Shown: positions 36,838 through 44,794 of the stretch, one piece after another
Numbering within the stretch: the stretch's first letter is position 1
How the letters are laid out: every line of letters begins with the position of its first letter
From: an uncultured Clostridia bacterium
GTDB taxonomy: Bacteria > Bacillota > Clostridia > Oscillospirales > Acutalibacteraceae
Direction of reading: 5' to 3'
Length of the DNA: 64,000 bases
Assembly: GCA_945876745.1 (NCBI GenBank)
Contig: CAMCPL010000001.1
Location: forward strand, 372,001 to 436,000
The notes under the pieces: generated by a model
Database searches by the model: none
Told to the model about the DNA's origin: nothing
Seen by the model: only the letters and a program-made list of their open reading frames with translations
Position numbers and translations under genes: made by a program

Positions 36838-37215
36838 ATGGAACAGAATAATCAGCAATTTGATAATCAGTATTATCAGCCAAATCAACCACAACAACCA
36901 CAACCGCAGTATCAACCTCCGCAGCCGCAGTATCAGCCGCCTGTGTATCAACAGCCGGTTTATGACCCGACAAGAGAGGTAATGAGCGTCGGCTCGTACG
37001 TTTTGATGTTCATTCTATTATCAATTCCGGTTGTAAACGTTATCTGCTGGATTGTGTGGCTTGTAAGCCCCGATACAAATAAGAATAAGAAAAACTATGT
37101 TATTGCTAATATTATAATTTACGCAATCAGCGTAGGAGTTTTAATTCTCGCAGGTATCGTTATGGCGGCTTTGGGTATTAGCCTTGCCGAAATCGGCGGT
37201 GCTGCATTGTACTAA
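36838..37215 (+). CDS. Small membrane protein with Gln/Pro/Tyr-rich N-terminus
   Basis: 125 residues. Residues 1-45 are a low-complexity repeat of Gln, Pro and Tyr (PQPQYQPPQPQYQPP). Two hydrophobic helices follow (VLMFILLSIPVVNVICWIVW and NIIIYAISVGVLILAGIVMA) separated by a Lys/Asn-rich loop. The type is common in Firmicutes and has no known function. It follows iolE by 20 bp with a GAGG ribosome site, but a link to inositol use is not implied by the sequence. Confidence 0.75.
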   Translation: MEQNNQQFDNQYYQPNQPQQPQPQYQPPQPQYQPPVYQQPVYDPTREVMSVGSYVLMFILLSIPVVNVICWIVWLVSPDTNKNKKNYVIANIIIYAISVGVLILAGIVMAALGISLAEIGGAALY

Positions 37216-37231
37216 AAATCAAAATAATAAC

Positions 37232-37275
37232 AAAAACTGCAAGCACATCCACCCTTCGGACTGCTTGCAGTTTTT
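37232..37275 (+). terminator. Terminator of the iol operon
   Basis: AAAAACTGCAAGCA (37232-37245) and TGCTTGCAGTTTTT (37262-37275) are perfect 14-bp complements around a 16-nt loop. Confidence 0.93.
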
Positions 37276-37302
37276 AATTTTTGTATTGCTCAAAATTATT
37301 TC

Positions 37303-37331
37303 TTGACAAATGGGATTTTATGTGTTATATT
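37303..37331 (+). promoter_or_regulatory. Promoter of the infC-rpmI-rplT operon
   Basis: Consensus TTGACA, 17 bp, TATATT with TGT extended -10. The transcription start would be near 37338, giving a leader of about 125 nt. Confidence 0.8.
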
Positions 37332-37337
37332 ATTTGC

Positions 37338-37463
37338 ACAACGAAGCAGAGCGTTTGTTCTCCCCTTAAGCGAGTGAGTAAAAAGGGCAATATTTCTTTT
37401 GATTTATTGGAGCACGGGCGTTTTGCGTTTGTGCTTATTTATTTTTATAAAGAGGTGTTTTTT
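37338..37463 (+). promoter_or_regulatory. Structured 5' leader of infC (putative L20-type autoregulatory leader)
   Basis: The leader contains a 10-bp stem AGCACGGGCG with CGTTTGTGCT (37411-37420 and 37426-37435, three G-U pairs) followed by a U-rich tract, and an upstream CCCCTT/AAGGG complement. In Firmicutes this operon is controlled by L20 binding its leader. The position and a terminator-like hairpin fit, but I cannot confirm the L20 consensus by eye. Confidence 0.5.
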
Positions 37464-37979
37464 ATCAGCAAAGATGCTCCACAGCTCAACGGTGAGATTA
37501 GAGACAAGGAATTACGTGTAATTTCCGACACAGGCGAGCAGCTCGGTATTATGAGTGCAAAGGAGGCTCAGGCGCTTGCAGATGCAAGAGGCGTTGACCT
37601 TGTAAAGATTGCTCCTATGGCGAAGCCGCCCGTTTGCAAGATTATGGATTATTCCAAGTATCGCTACGAGCAGACAAAGCGCGAAAAGGAAAATCGCAAG
37701 AAGCAAAAGACTGTCGAAACAAAGGAAATCAGACTTTCTCTTAATATCGACATCGGCGATTTCAACACAAAGGTAAATCAAGCAAGAAAGTTTCTTGCAA
37801 AGGGTGACAAGATTAAGGTTTCTATCCGTCTTCGCGGAAGAGAAATGGCTCACCCCGAGCTTGGCGAAACAAATATGCAGAGGTTTGCCGACGAGCTTTC
37901 AGAGGAAGCAACTATTGATAAAAAGCCGAAATTAGAGGGACGTCAAATTTTGATGTTTATGTCCCCGAAGACAAAGTAA
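37464..37979 (+). CDS. infC: Translation initiation factor IF-3, ATC start codon
   Basis: 171 residues starting at ATC 37464, six bases after AGAGGTG. No ATG, GTG or TTG lies at a usable place: the next upstream in-frame starts give a non-homologous extension through the leader, and the IF-3 N-terminus (SKDAPQLNGEIRDKELRVIS) begins right here. Rare ATT/ATC starts are a known feature of infC, letting IF-3 repress its own translation. The N- and C-domains are both complete (SAKEAQALADARGVDLVKIA; KGDKIKVSIRLRGREMAHPE). Confidence 0.9.
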   Translation: MSKDAPQLNGEIRDKELRVISDTGEQLGIMSAKEAQALADARGVDLVKIAPMAKPPVCKIMDYSKYRYEQTKREKENRKKQKTVETKEIRLSLNIDIGDFNTKVNQARKFLAKGDKIKVSIRLRGREMAHPELGETNMQRFADELSEEATIDKKPKLEGRQILMFMSPKTK

Positions 37980-38003
37980 TTCAATTTTACGGAGGAATAA
38001 ATT

Positions 38004-38201
38004 ATGCCAAAAATTAAGACACATAGCGGCGCAAAAAAGCGTTTCAAGACCACAAAGAGCGGTAAGGTTAAGAGAGCACACGCTTACACTTCTCACATCC
38101 TTACAAAGAAATCAACAAAGCGTAAGAGAAATCTTCGCAAGACTGCAGTTGCCGATGTTACAAACCAGAAGCAATGCAAGAGACTTGTTCCTTATAAATA
38201 A
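38004..38201 (+). CDS. rpmI: 50S ribosomal protein L35
   Basis: 65 residues, highly basic; N-terminus [20 protein letters not shown] and [20 protein letters not shown] are diagnostic. Strong GGAGGA site. Middle gene of the infC operon. Confidence 0.97.
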   Translation: MPKIKTHSGAKKRFKTTKSGKVKRAHAYTSHILTKKSTKRKRNLRKTAVADVTNQKQCKRLVPYK

Positions 38202-38235
38202 GAAGAATTCATAACACTTACGGAGGTATTTAACA

Positions 38236-38589
38236 ATGGCAAGAATTAAAGGCGCTATGGCGACTCGCAAAAGAAGAAAAAAGGTATTAAAGGCAGCTAA
38301 AGGATATTACGGCTCAAAGCACGCTTTGTTCAGAACAGCTAAACAGGCTGTAATGAAGAGCGGTCAGTATGCATATATCGGCAGAAAGCAGAAGAAGAGA
38401 GACTTCAGAAGAATTTGGATTACTCGTATTTCCGCAGCAGCAAAGATGAACGGTATGAACTATTCAACATTTATGAACGGTCTCAAGAAAGCCGGCATCG
38501 AGCTTAACAGAAAGATGCTTTCCGAGATTGCAATCGCAGATCCGGCAGGCTTCACAGCACTTGTTGAGGCTGCAAAGAAGGCATTATAA
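38236..38589 (+). CDS. rplT: 50S ribosomal protein L20
   Basis: 117 residues, standard length. [20 protein letters not shown] and the C-terminal half ([20 protein letters not shown]) are typical. L20 assembles early on 23S rRNA and in Firmicutes represses its own operon by binding the leader. Confidence 0.97.
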   Translation: MARIKGAMATRKRRKKVLKAAKGYYGSKHALFRTAKQAVMKSGQYAYIGRKQKKRDFRRIWITRISAAAKMNGMNYSTFMNGLKKAGIELNRKMLSEIAIADPAGFTALVEAAKKAL

Positions 38590-38610
38590 TAATTCAATAT
38601 TTTGCACACT

Positions 38611-38637
38611 AAAGTCTCCTGTTTTCAGGAGACTTTT
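38611..38637 (+). terminator. Terminator of the infC operon
   Basis: AAAGTCTCCTG and CAGGAGACTTT form an 11-bp stem with a TTTT loop and end in T residues, 21 bases after rplT. Confidence 0.9.
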
Positions 38638-38676
38638 AATGTTGCGTTGGAGTAGGAAATATATTATAATAACGTT

Positions 38677-39420
38677 ATGGAATACAGATATGAAAGATTG
38701 TCGGACAACATAAAAATTGCTGTGAGTTCGGAGCATACTTTCGGAACAGACGCGGTGCTCCTGTCGTATTTCGCAAAGCCGAAATACAAGGACAAGGCGC
38801 TTGATATGGGAACGGGTTGCGGAATAATTCCGCTTTTGTGGCTTCGTGACGAAAAGCAAAACGGCATACATTGTCTTGACATACAGGAAAACGCTTTTGA
38901 ACAGGTAAAGGCATCAATCGAAATAAACTCCTTGGGCGACAGACTTACACCGCACCTTTGCGATTTGAGGGAAATTGAAAAGGAATTTCCTGCCGAGTGC
39001 TTTACGTTGGTTACAATGAATCCGCCGTACAAGCCGGTCAATACAGGCATAGAAAGCCTCGGTGAAAGCGCAAAAATTGCACGTCACGAGGTTTGCTGTA
39101 ATATCGAAAATGCTGTAAAAGCGGCGAGCTATTTGCTTACATACACGGGAAGATTTTGTATGTGCCACCGTCCCGAAAGACTTGCAGACGTTATATCGTC
39201 AATGCGGCAGTACAAAATTGAGCCGAAGCGTTTGAGATTTGTGTCGGACAGACAGGGAGAAAAGCCGTTCTTGTTTTTGATTGAGGGACGAAAGGGCTCA
39301 AAGCCGTTTTTGTCGGTTGAGCCGGAGCTTGTTATAAAAAACAGCGAGAGCAAATTTACACCTGAAATGATAGAAATTTACGGCTCATATGCCGATGGAT
39401 ACGAGGATAAGATTAGATAA
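38677..39420 (+). CDS. tRNA1(Val) A37 N6-methyltransferase-like protein (TrmN6/YfiC family)
   Basis: 247 residues. SAM-binding motif I is ALDMGTGCGIIPLLWL, and the N6-adenine methyltransferase catalytic motif is NPPYKP. The N-terminal LSDNIKIAVSSEHTFGTDAV (DAVLL) is the family pattern. In E. coli this enzyme methylates A37 of tRNA-Val; the Firmicutes version probably acts on a tRNA as well. It overlaps rsmI by one base, so both are coupled. Confidence 0.88.
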   Translation: MEYRYERLSDNIKIAVSSEHTFGTDAVLLSYFAKPKYKDKALDMGTGCGIIPLLWLRDEKQNGIHCLDIQENAFEQVKASIEINSLGDRLTPHLCDLREIEKEFPAECFTLVTMNPPYKPVNTGIESLGESAKIARHEVCCNIENAVKAASYLLTYTGRFCMCHRPERLADVISSMRQYKIEPKRLRFVSDRQGEKPFLFLIEGRKGSKPFLSVEPELVIKNSESKFTPEMIEIYGSYADGYEDKIR

Positions 39421-40238
39421 TGAGTGGAAAATTATTTGTAGTCGGAACGCCTATCGGAAATTTGGGCGACCTTTCGCCGAGGGCTGTCGAGGTGCTTGAA
39501 AATGTTGACTTTATCGCCGCAGAGGATACAAGGGTAACTCTTAAGCTGCTCAATCATTTCGGTATAAAAAAGGAAATGATAAGCTATTTTGAGCATAACA
39601 AAAGCAGTCACGGCGAGATAATCATATCCCGACTTTTGAACGGCGAAAGCTGTGCGATATGCACCGACGCAGGTATGCCGGCAATATCCGACCCCGGTGA
39701 GGATTTAGTCAGAGAATGTCACGAAAAGGGTATTGACGTTGAGAGCGTGCCGGGTCCTACAGCGTTTGCAACTGCGCTTGCAATATCGGGTATGAACACA
39801 CGCCGATTTACCTTTGAGGGCTTTTTGTCGGCGAACAAAAAGGAACGCAGAGCACTGCTTGACGAATTAAAAACAGAAAAACGAACAATGGTTTTTTATG
39901 AAGCACCGCATAAGCTCAAAGCAACACTCGCAGATATGCAGGAGTCTTTCGGCGACAGGGAGATTGCGCTTGTTCGTGAGATAACAAAAATTCACGAGCA
40001 GGTTATTCGTACAACACTTTTCAAGGCTTGTGAAATGTACGAAAACGAAAATCCAAAGGGCGAATTTGTAATAATCGTATCGGGAGCCGCTGAGCAGGAA
40101 AAGGAAATAACCTTTGAGCAGGCAGTAAAAATTGCACGTGAAATGGTGGAGGACGGAATGAGCGTGAATAACGCAAGCAAGGAAGCGGCAAAAATGACAC
40201 CGTTCAAAAAGAACGATATTTATAAGGCGTTATTATGA
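39420..40238 (+). CDS. rsmI: 16S rRNA C1402 2'-O-methyltransferase
   Basis: 272 residues. N-terminal SGKLFVVGTPIGNLGDLSPR, AAEDTRVTLKLLNHFGI and DAGMPAISDPGEDLVREC are diagnostic of RsmI; VPGPTAFATALAISGM and FEGFL follow. It methylates the ribose of C1402 in the decoding centre using SAM. Starts at a TAATG overlap and overlaps the next gene by 4 bases. Confidence 0.96.
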   Translation: MSGKLFVVGTPIGNLGDLSPRAVEVLENVDFIAAEDTRVTLKLLNHFGIKKEMISYFEHNKSSHGEIIISRLLNGESCAICTDAGMPAISDPGEDLVRECHEKGIDVESVPGPTAFATALAISGMNTRRFTFEGFLSANKKERRALLDELKTEKRTMVFYEAPHKLKATLADMQESFGDREIALVREITKIHEQVIRTTLFKACEMYENENPKGEFVIIVSGAAEQEKEITFEQAVKIAREMVEDGMSVNNASKEAAKMTPFKKNDIYKALL

Positions 40239-41107
40239 TCTGTAATCAATGTCCGAGAAGGTGTAATGTTGAGCGTTCAAAAGCAGTTGGACGTTGCGGC
40301 GTAGGTGAAAATTTTAAGCTGGCAAGGGCTTCGCTTCATTTTTGGGAGGAACCGTGTATAAGCGGTGAAAACGGAAGCGGTACGGTGTTTTTCAGCGGTT
40401 GTAATCTTGGTTGCGTTTTTTGTCAGAATTATGAGATAAGCCACAGGAAAATCGGCAGAGAAGTCAGCGCCGACGAGCTTATAAAAATTTTTGAGTCGCT
40501 TATAGAAAAGGGAGCAAATAATATCAATCTTGTAAACCCTACTCATTATGCGTTACAGCTTGCCGACGTGCTTTCAAAATGGAAATCTCCCGTACCGATT
40601 GTCTATAATTCGTCGGGGTACGAAAGCGTTGAAACGCTCAAAATGCTTGACGGTCTTGTTGATATTTATTTGCCCGATTTCAAATACATATCAAGCGAAA
40701 AAGCAAGAAAATACAGCTTTGCCGAGGATTATCCCGATGTCGCAATGCTTGCATTACAGGAAATGAAACGGCAGGTCGGTGCAGATGTGTTTGACGAAAG
40801 CGGACTTATGAAAAAGGGTATGATTATTCGACATCTTGTTTTGCCGTCTAATACAAATGCGAGCATAAAGGCGCTTGATTATCTTGCCGAAAATTATGCA
40901 GATACCTATATTTCCGTTATGGCTCAGTATACGCCCTGCGGCAATTTGACGGGATATGACGAAATAAACCGAAAGCTGACAAAAAGAGAATACAACAAGA
41001 TTGTCGATTATATTCTGTCGCTCGGACTTGATAAAATTTTTATTCAGGATTTGTCGTCGTCGGGTGACCGGTTTATACCCGAATTTAGTGAAAATTTCAA
41101 ATATTGA
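40235..41107 (+). CDS. Radical SAM protein, PflA/PflX-like (COG1313 type)
   Basis: 290 residues. The radical SAM cluster motif CxxxCxxC is in SGCNLGCVFCQNYEIS. An N-terminal Cys set (CNQCPRRCNVERSKAVGRCG) may hold another metal or iron-sulfur site. The family resembles pyruvate formate-lyase activating enzymes but lacks a nearby glycyl-radical enzyme, and its substrate is unknown. ATGA overlap with rsmI indicates coexpression with RNA methyltransferase genes. Confidence 0.88.
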   Translation: MICNQCPRRCNVERSKAVGRCGVGENFKLARASLHFWEEPCISGENGSGTVFFSGCNLGCVFCQNYEISHRKIGREVSADELIKIFESLIEKGANNINLVNPTHYALQLADVLSKWKSPVPIVYNSSGYESVETLKMLDGLVDIYLPDFKYISSEKARKYSFAEDYPDVAMLALQEMKRQVGADVFDESGLMKKGMIIRHLVLPSNTNASIKALDYLAENYADTYISVMAQYTPCGNLTGYDEINRKLTKREYNKIVDYILSLGLDKIFIQDLSSSGDRFIPEFSENFKY

Positions 41108-41132
41108 TTTTAGTACGGTAATGTGCTATTAT
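41104..41132 (+). promoter_or_regulatory. Promoter of mscL
   Basis: TTGATT, 17 bp, TATTAT with a TGC extended -10; it overlaps the radical SAM gene stop codon. The ribosome site AAAAAGGAG follows about 35 bp later. Confidence 0.6.
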
Positions 41133-41169
41133 ATTAGTAGATAGTTAAGTGTGAAAAAGGAGAAGTAAA

Positions 41170-41607
41170 ATGAAAAAGTTTTTAGAAGAATTTAGAGCAT
41201 TTATTGCAAAGGGAAATGTTCTTGATTTGGCTGTCGGCGTTATCATCGGCGGTGCGTTCGGTTCGGTTGTCAGCGGTCTTACCGACAACATCATTCAGCC
41301 GCTTCTTAATTGTATCGGCGGCGCAAATGTTCAGGGTAAAATTCAGCTTTTCGGTACTGAAAATTATCTTGATTACGGCGCATTTATTTCGGCTATTATT
41401 AATTTTTTGATTATGGCGTTCGTTGTATTCCTGATTGTTAAATCAGTGAATAAGCTCAGCGAAACCGCTTCAAAGCTCGGAAAGAAAAAGGAAAAAGAGG
41501 AAACACCGGCAGAGCCTACAACAAAGGTTTGTCCTTATTGCAAGAGCGAAATTGCTATTGATGCAACAAAGTGCCCTCATTGTACAAGCGACTTATCTGC
41601 CGAATAA
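41170..41607 (+). CDS. mscL: Large-conductance mechanosensitive channel with C-terminal zinc ribbon
   Basis: 145 residues. The channel part is standard: FRAFIAKGNVLDLAVGVIIG forms the pore helix, and IISAIINFL-type residues form TM2. After the cytoplasmic helix (SKLGKKKEKEE) the protein continues into a short CxxC-x10-CxxC zinc ribbon (VCPYCKSEI and KCPHCTSD). The channel opens under membrane tension to release solutes in hypo-osmotic shock. The ribbon is an addition to the core family; its role is unknown. Confidence 0.94.
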   Translation: MKKFLEEFRAFIAKGNVLDLAVGVIIGGAFGSVVSGLTDNIIQPLLNCIGGANVQGKIQLFGTENYLDYGAFISAIINFLIMAFVVFLIVKSVNKLSETASKLGKKKEKEETPAEPTTKVCPYCKSEIAIDATKCPHCTSDLSAE

Positions 41608-41634
41608 ATAAATACATAATTACATAATTATAAA

Positions 41635-41660
41635 GGGCACCCTAATGGGTGTCCGATTTT
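41635..41660 (+). terminator. Probable terminator after mscL
   Basis: GGGCACCC pairs with GGGTGTCC (one G-U) around a TAAT loop, then GATTTT. The U-run is short, so it may be leaky. Confidence 0.65.
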
Positions 41661-41680
41661 ATAAAAAAGGGGTTTTAGAA

Positions 41681-42604
41681 ATGATTAAAAAGGAATACAC
41701 ATACAAAAGTGCTTCGGGTATTTGCGACATTAAGGCTTGGCAATGGGCGCCCGAGGGTGAGGTTAAGGCTGTTATTCAAATGCACCACGGAATGGCGGAG
41801 CATTGCACAAGATACGAAAGCTGGATAAATGATTTTGTCGGCAGGGGATATGCAATCTTTATGAACGATATGCTCGGTCACGGCGAATCAAATGAGGACA
41901 AAGAACTGCTCGGATATTTCGGTGATAACGACGGATACAAAAATATTCTTGCTGACGCAAAGACGCTTACCGATATTGCAAAATCCGAATATCCCGACAA
42001 GAAGTTTATGATAGCCGGTCATTCTATGGGCTCGCTTGCTATGAGATGCTATATTAACGAATACGGCTGTGATTTCGACGGCGCAATTTTTATTGGCACC
42101 GCAGGACCGACACCGCTTGCAAAGGCAGGTATTCCGATTATGAAGCTTGTAGGTGCGATCAAGGGCAAAAAGCATCACAGTCAGTTTTTGAACAATATTT
42201 CACTCGGTGCGTATGACAAGCCGTTTGAGCACAGAACACATTATGACTGGGGTATGCGTGATACCGAAGAGGTTGACAAATATGTTGCAGACGACCTTTG
42301 CGGCTTTTTGTTCACCGTTGCAGGCTATATGGATTTGTCGAAGCTTGTTGTAAAATGCAATGAGGACGAGTGGTACAGGAATGTTTCTGTCGATGTCCCA
42401 ATATTGTTGACATCGGGCGATATGGACCCTGTCGGAAATTACGGTAAGGGCGTTCGTCAGGTTTATCAAAAACTGCTCGAAACCGGCCATAATAAGGTTA
42501 CCTTAAAGCTGTATCACGAAGCTCGCCACGAAATCCTTAACGAGCTTAATAAGGCTGAGGTTTACGACGATATTAACAAATGGATTGAGGAAAATGTATT
42601 ATAA
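41681..42604 (+). CDS. Alpha/beta hydrolase, lysophospholipase/monoacylglycerol lipase type
   Basis: 307 residues from ATG 41681; an earlier ATG runs through the terminator and is rejected. Catalytic triad: Ser in IAGHSMGSLAM, Asp in LTSGDMDPVG, His in YHEARHEILNE. The HHGMAEHCTRYE and GHGESN segments are typical of the serine aminopeptidase/monoacylglycerol lipase (Hydrolase_4) family, which hydrolyses lipid esters. No signal peptide. The stop overlaps the tatD start (TAATG). Confidence 0.9.
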   Translation: MIKKEYTYKSASGICDIKAWQWAPEGEVKAVIQMHHGMAEHCTRYESWINDFVGRGYAIFMNDMLGHGESNEDKELLGYFGDNDGYKNILADAKTLTDIAKSEYPDKKFMIAGHSMGSLAMRCYINEYGCDFDGAIFIGTAGPTPLAKAGIPIMKLVGAIKGKKHHSQFLNNISLGAYDKPFEHRTHYDWGMRDTEEVDKYVADDLCGFLFTVAGYMDLSKLVVKCNEDEWYRNVSVDVPILLTSGDMDPVGNYGKGVRQVYQKLLETGHNKVTLKLYHEARHEILNELNKAEVYDDINKWIEENVL

Positions 42605-43374
42605 TGGCGTATAATATTTTTGATACACATTCTCATTACGACGACGATAAATTCGATAAGGACAGGGCAAGCCTGCTTAATTCCTTGCCCGACAAGGGCG
42701 TATGCCGTGTTGTAAGCTGCGGCTGTGATATAAACAGCAGTAAATTCAACAGGCTTTTGAGTGAAAAATATGACTATTTCTATTTCGCCGCAGGCTTTCA
42801 TCCCGAAAATTTGGAGGGCTTTTCGCTTGACGATTTAGACATTATAGAGGAAATCGCAAAGCATAAAAAGTGCCTTGCTATCGGCGAAATCGGTCTTGAC
42901 TATCATTGGATGTCAAGCAGTAAGCAGGTACAAAAGGAGTTTTTTGAAGCACAAATTGAGCTTGCAAAAAAGCTCGATATGCCTGTAATAGTTCACGACA
43001 GAGAAGCTCACGGCGACACTCTCGATATATTAAAGGCGACAAAGCCAAAGGGAGTTTTGCATTGCTTTTCAGGCTCAAGGGAAATGGCGAGGGAAATAAT
43101 AAAGCTCGGAATGTATATCGGTCTTAACGGAGTTGTCACCTTTAAGAACGCACGAAAAAGCCTTGAGGTAGTAAAGGATATTCCGCTCGACAGGCTCGTA
43201 CTTGAAACGGATTGCCCGTATCTTGCGCCTGAGCCTCACCGAGGAAAGCGCAACGATTCGTCATATATTCCGTTTATTGCCGAAAAAATCGGCGAGGTTC
43301 TCTCAATCCCTGCGCAGGAAGTTCTTGATAAAACCTATCAAAACGCCTGCCATTTGTACAAATTAGCGAAATAA
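42604..43374 (+). CDS. TatD-family metal-dependent hydrolase (DNase)
   Basis: 256 residues, a TIM-barrel amidohydrolase-like fold. Metal ligands appear in IFDTHSHYDDDKF, AIGEIGLDYHW, VIVHDREA, HCFSGS and LVLETDCPYLAPE, all family hallmarks. TatD-type enzymes have 3'-5' exonuclease activity on DNA. Translationally coupled to the upstream hydrolase. Confidence 0.93.
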   Translation: MAYNIFDTHSHYDDDKFDKDRASLLNSLPDKGVCRVVSCGCDINSSKFNRLLSEKYDYFYFAAGFHPENLEGFSLDDLDIIEEIAKHKKCLAIGEIGLDYHWMSSSKQVQKEFFEAQIELAKKLDMPVIVHDREAHGDTLDILKATKPKGVLHCFSGSREMAREIIKLGMYIGLNGVVTFKNARKSLEVVKDIPLDRLVLETDCPYLAPEPHRGKRNDSSYIPFIAEKIGEVLSIPAQEVLDKTYQNACHLYKLAK

Positions 43375-43378
43375 ATGC

Positions 43379-43407
43379 TTGACATATTTACTGTTTACTG
43401 TTATAAT
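43379..43407 (+). promoter_or_regulatory. Promoter of the rpsF-ssb-rpsR operon
   Basis: Consensus TTGACA, 17 bp, TATAAT with TGT extended -10: one of the strongest promoters in the window. Transcription starts near 43414. Confidence 0.88.
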
Positions 43408-43413
43408 AACGAG

Positions 43414-43495
43414 GCTTGCAAAATATCTTGTTGCAGGCGAAATATCCTTGTGCGAGGAGAAATCGCACCAAAAGTCCAAAAGGAGGTGCTGAAGA
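43414..43495 (+). promoter_or_regulatory. Structured leader of rpsF (putative S6:S18 autoregulatory leader)
   Basis: Two hairpins are visible: GCTTGCA with TGCAGGC (one G-U) and GTGCGA with TCGCAC (43450-43468), followed by a strong AAAGGAGGTG site. S6:S18 complexes are known to bind leaders of this operon in many bacteria. The defining bulge is not verified by eye. Confidence 0.45.
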
Positions 43496-43786
43496 ATGGC
43501 ATTAAAAGACTACGAAATCGTAATGGTTTACTCTCTTTCAAAGGGTGAAGAGGCTGTTGCTGCTTTGCAAAAGAAGTTTACAGACCTTATCGCTAAGAAT
43601 GGCACTCTCGGCGAAGTAGAAGAATGGGGCAAGAAGAAGCTTGCATATCCTATCAACTATGAAACCGACGGTTACTATGTTCTTATCAATTTCTCATCAG
43701 AAGAGAAGTTCCCGGCTGAGCTTGACCGTGTAATCAACATTACCGACGGCGTGCTTCGTTCACTTATCGTTGCAAAAGGCGAATAA
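43496..43786 (+). CDS. rpsF: 30S ribosomal protein S6
   Basis: 96 residues. LKDYEIVMVYS at the start, EEWGKKKLAYPINYETDGYY and INITDGVLRSLIVAKGE are diagnostic. Ribosome site AAGGAGGTG. First gene of the S6-SSB-S18 operon. Confidence 0.97.
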   Translation: MALKDYEIVMVYSLSKGEEAVAALQKKFTDLIAKNGTLGEVEEWGKKKLAYPINYETDGYYVLINFSSEEKFPAELDRVINITDGVLRSLIVAKGE

Positions 43787-43804
43787 TTAAGGAGGCTCAC
43801 ATCT

Positions 43805-44239
43805 ATGTTGAATATGGTTGCATTGATGGGAAGACTTACCTTCGAGCCGGAGCTTCGTAAAACTCCGAGCGATGTTTCCGTTATCCGCTTTCAAATTGCG
43901 TGCGACAGAACGTATCAGCGTGCAGGTGCCGAAAGACAGACGGATTTCATCGACTGCGTTGCATGGAGACAGACTGCTGAATTTATTTCACGCTATTTTC
44001 ATAAGGGCTCTATGATTGCAGTTGAAGGTACTATCCAAACAAGTAGCTACACCGATAAGAACGGAAATCAAAGAAAGCAGGTAGAGGTACTTGCAAATAA
44101 CGTTTCATTCTGCGGTTCAAAGAATGAAGCAGGCTCTGTATCCAACAATGGTTACAATCAGGCTGCTCCGAGCTATGCAAGCGCAGACAACAGCGACTTT
44201 GAAGAAATCGTTGATGATGACGACGATTTGCCGTTCTAA
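43805..44239 (+). CDS. ssb: Single-stranded DNA-binding protein
   Basis: 144 residues. OB fold: MLNMVALMGRLTFEPELRKT, RQTDFIDCVAWRQTAEFISR, GSMIAVEGTIQTSSYTDKNG. The disordered linker ends in the acidic, hydrophobic tip DDDDLPF that recruits DNA repair and replication proteins. Between rpsF and rpsR as usual in Firmicutes. Confidence 0.97.
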   Translation: MLNMVALMGRLTFEPELRKTPSDVSVIRFQIACDRTYQRAGAERQTDFIDCVAWRQTAEFISRYFHKGSMIAVEGTIQTSSYTDKNGNQRKQVEVLANNVSFCGSKNEAGSVSNNGYNQAAPSYASADNSDFEEIVDDDDDLPF

Positions 44240-44278
44240 TTACAAAAATTACCCTAATTTATAAGGAGGAAAACCAAA

Positions 44279-44515
44279 ATGGCATATAATGCAAAGGGCC
44301 CAAGAAAGAGCCGCAGAAAGGTTTGTCAATTTTGTGTAGAAAAAGCTGAAAGCATTGACTATAAAGATACAACAAAGCTCAAGAAGTTTGTTTCCGAGCG
44401 TTCAAAGATTTTGCCTCGCCGTGTAACCGGCACTTGCGCAAAGCACCAGAGAATGCTTACAACAGCTATCAAGAGAGCTCGTCATCTTGCTCTTTTACCT
44501 TACACATCAGACTGA
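44279..44515 (+). CDS. rpsR: 30S ribosomal protein S18
   Basis: 78 residues. [16 protein letters not shown] near the start and [20 protein letters not shown] are typical; three Cys (CQFC, GTC) suggest the zinc-type S18. Ribosome site AAGGAGGA. Confidence 0.97.
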   Translation: MAYNAKGPRKSRRKVCQFCVEKAESIDYKDTTKLKKFVSERSKILPRRVTGTCAKHQRMLTTAIKRARHLALLPYTSD

Positions 44516-44525
44516 TAAAAAATTT

Positions 44526-44555
44526 GCTCTCGGTATTTAGCCGAGAGCCTTTTTT
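44526..44555 (+). terminator. Terminator of the rpsF operon
   Basis: GCTCTCGG and CCGAGAGC pair perfectly around a 7-nt loop, then CTTTTTT. The stem is nearly identical to that after the aldolase gene at 16771. Confidence 0.93.
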
Positions 44556-44600
44556 GAGTGAAGAGTGAAGAATGATGAGAAGAGGTTTTTTGATTATAGT

Positions 44601-44631
44601 TTGCGGGTCGTCGAGACGCCGACCCCTACGA
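44601..44631. repeat. Short dispersed hairpin repeat, copy 2
   Basis: TTGCGGGTCGTCGAGACGCC followed by GACCCCTACG matches the element at 17901-17931 with changes on both sides of the stem that keep pairing (GGGTCG with CGACCC). A low-complexity GAAGA-type stretch precedes it. Confidence 0.5.
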
Positions 44632-44634
44632 TTG

Positions 44635-44670
44635 ACCAACAAGGGGGGACGGTTCCTCTTGTTGGTTTTT
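44635..44670 (+). terminator. Terminator-like hairpin upstream of blaI-type gene
   Basis: ACCAACAAG pairs with CTTGTTGGT around a G-rich loop (GGGGGACGGTTCCT) and ends in TTTTT. The loop carries a GGGACGGTTCC motif I recognise from Clostridia intergenic repeats. It may insulate the sensor pair from the ribosomal operon. Confidence 0.6.
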
Positions 44671-44721
44671 AATATGTGGTTTTTGGTGTGTTGATTTGGC
44701 GAAAAATATGGTTGAACGGTA

Positions 44722-44776
44722 TTGACAAAGTTGGTCTATTGTTGTAGACTATATGTAGGGTCTATTGTTATAGACC
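44722..44776 (+). promoter_or_regulatory. Promoter with twin operators for the BlaI/BlaR1-like pair
   Basis: TTGACA (44722-44727), 17 bp, TAGACT. Operator 1, GTCTA-TTGTTG-TAGAC (44734-44749), overlaps the spacer and -10 box; operator 2, GGTCTATTGTTATAGACC (44759-44776), lies at the transcription start. Centres are 26 bp apart. BlaI/MecI repressors bind such dyads as dimers, so autorepression is expected. Confidence 0.8.
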
Positions 44777-44794
44777 GATTTTGAGAGGTGCGTT

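Noticed and set aside
37281-37463. Extending IF-3 upstream to a conventional ATG.
   Set aside because: The extension would begin before the promoter and translate the leader; IF-3 homology begins at the ATC codon beside the ribosome site.
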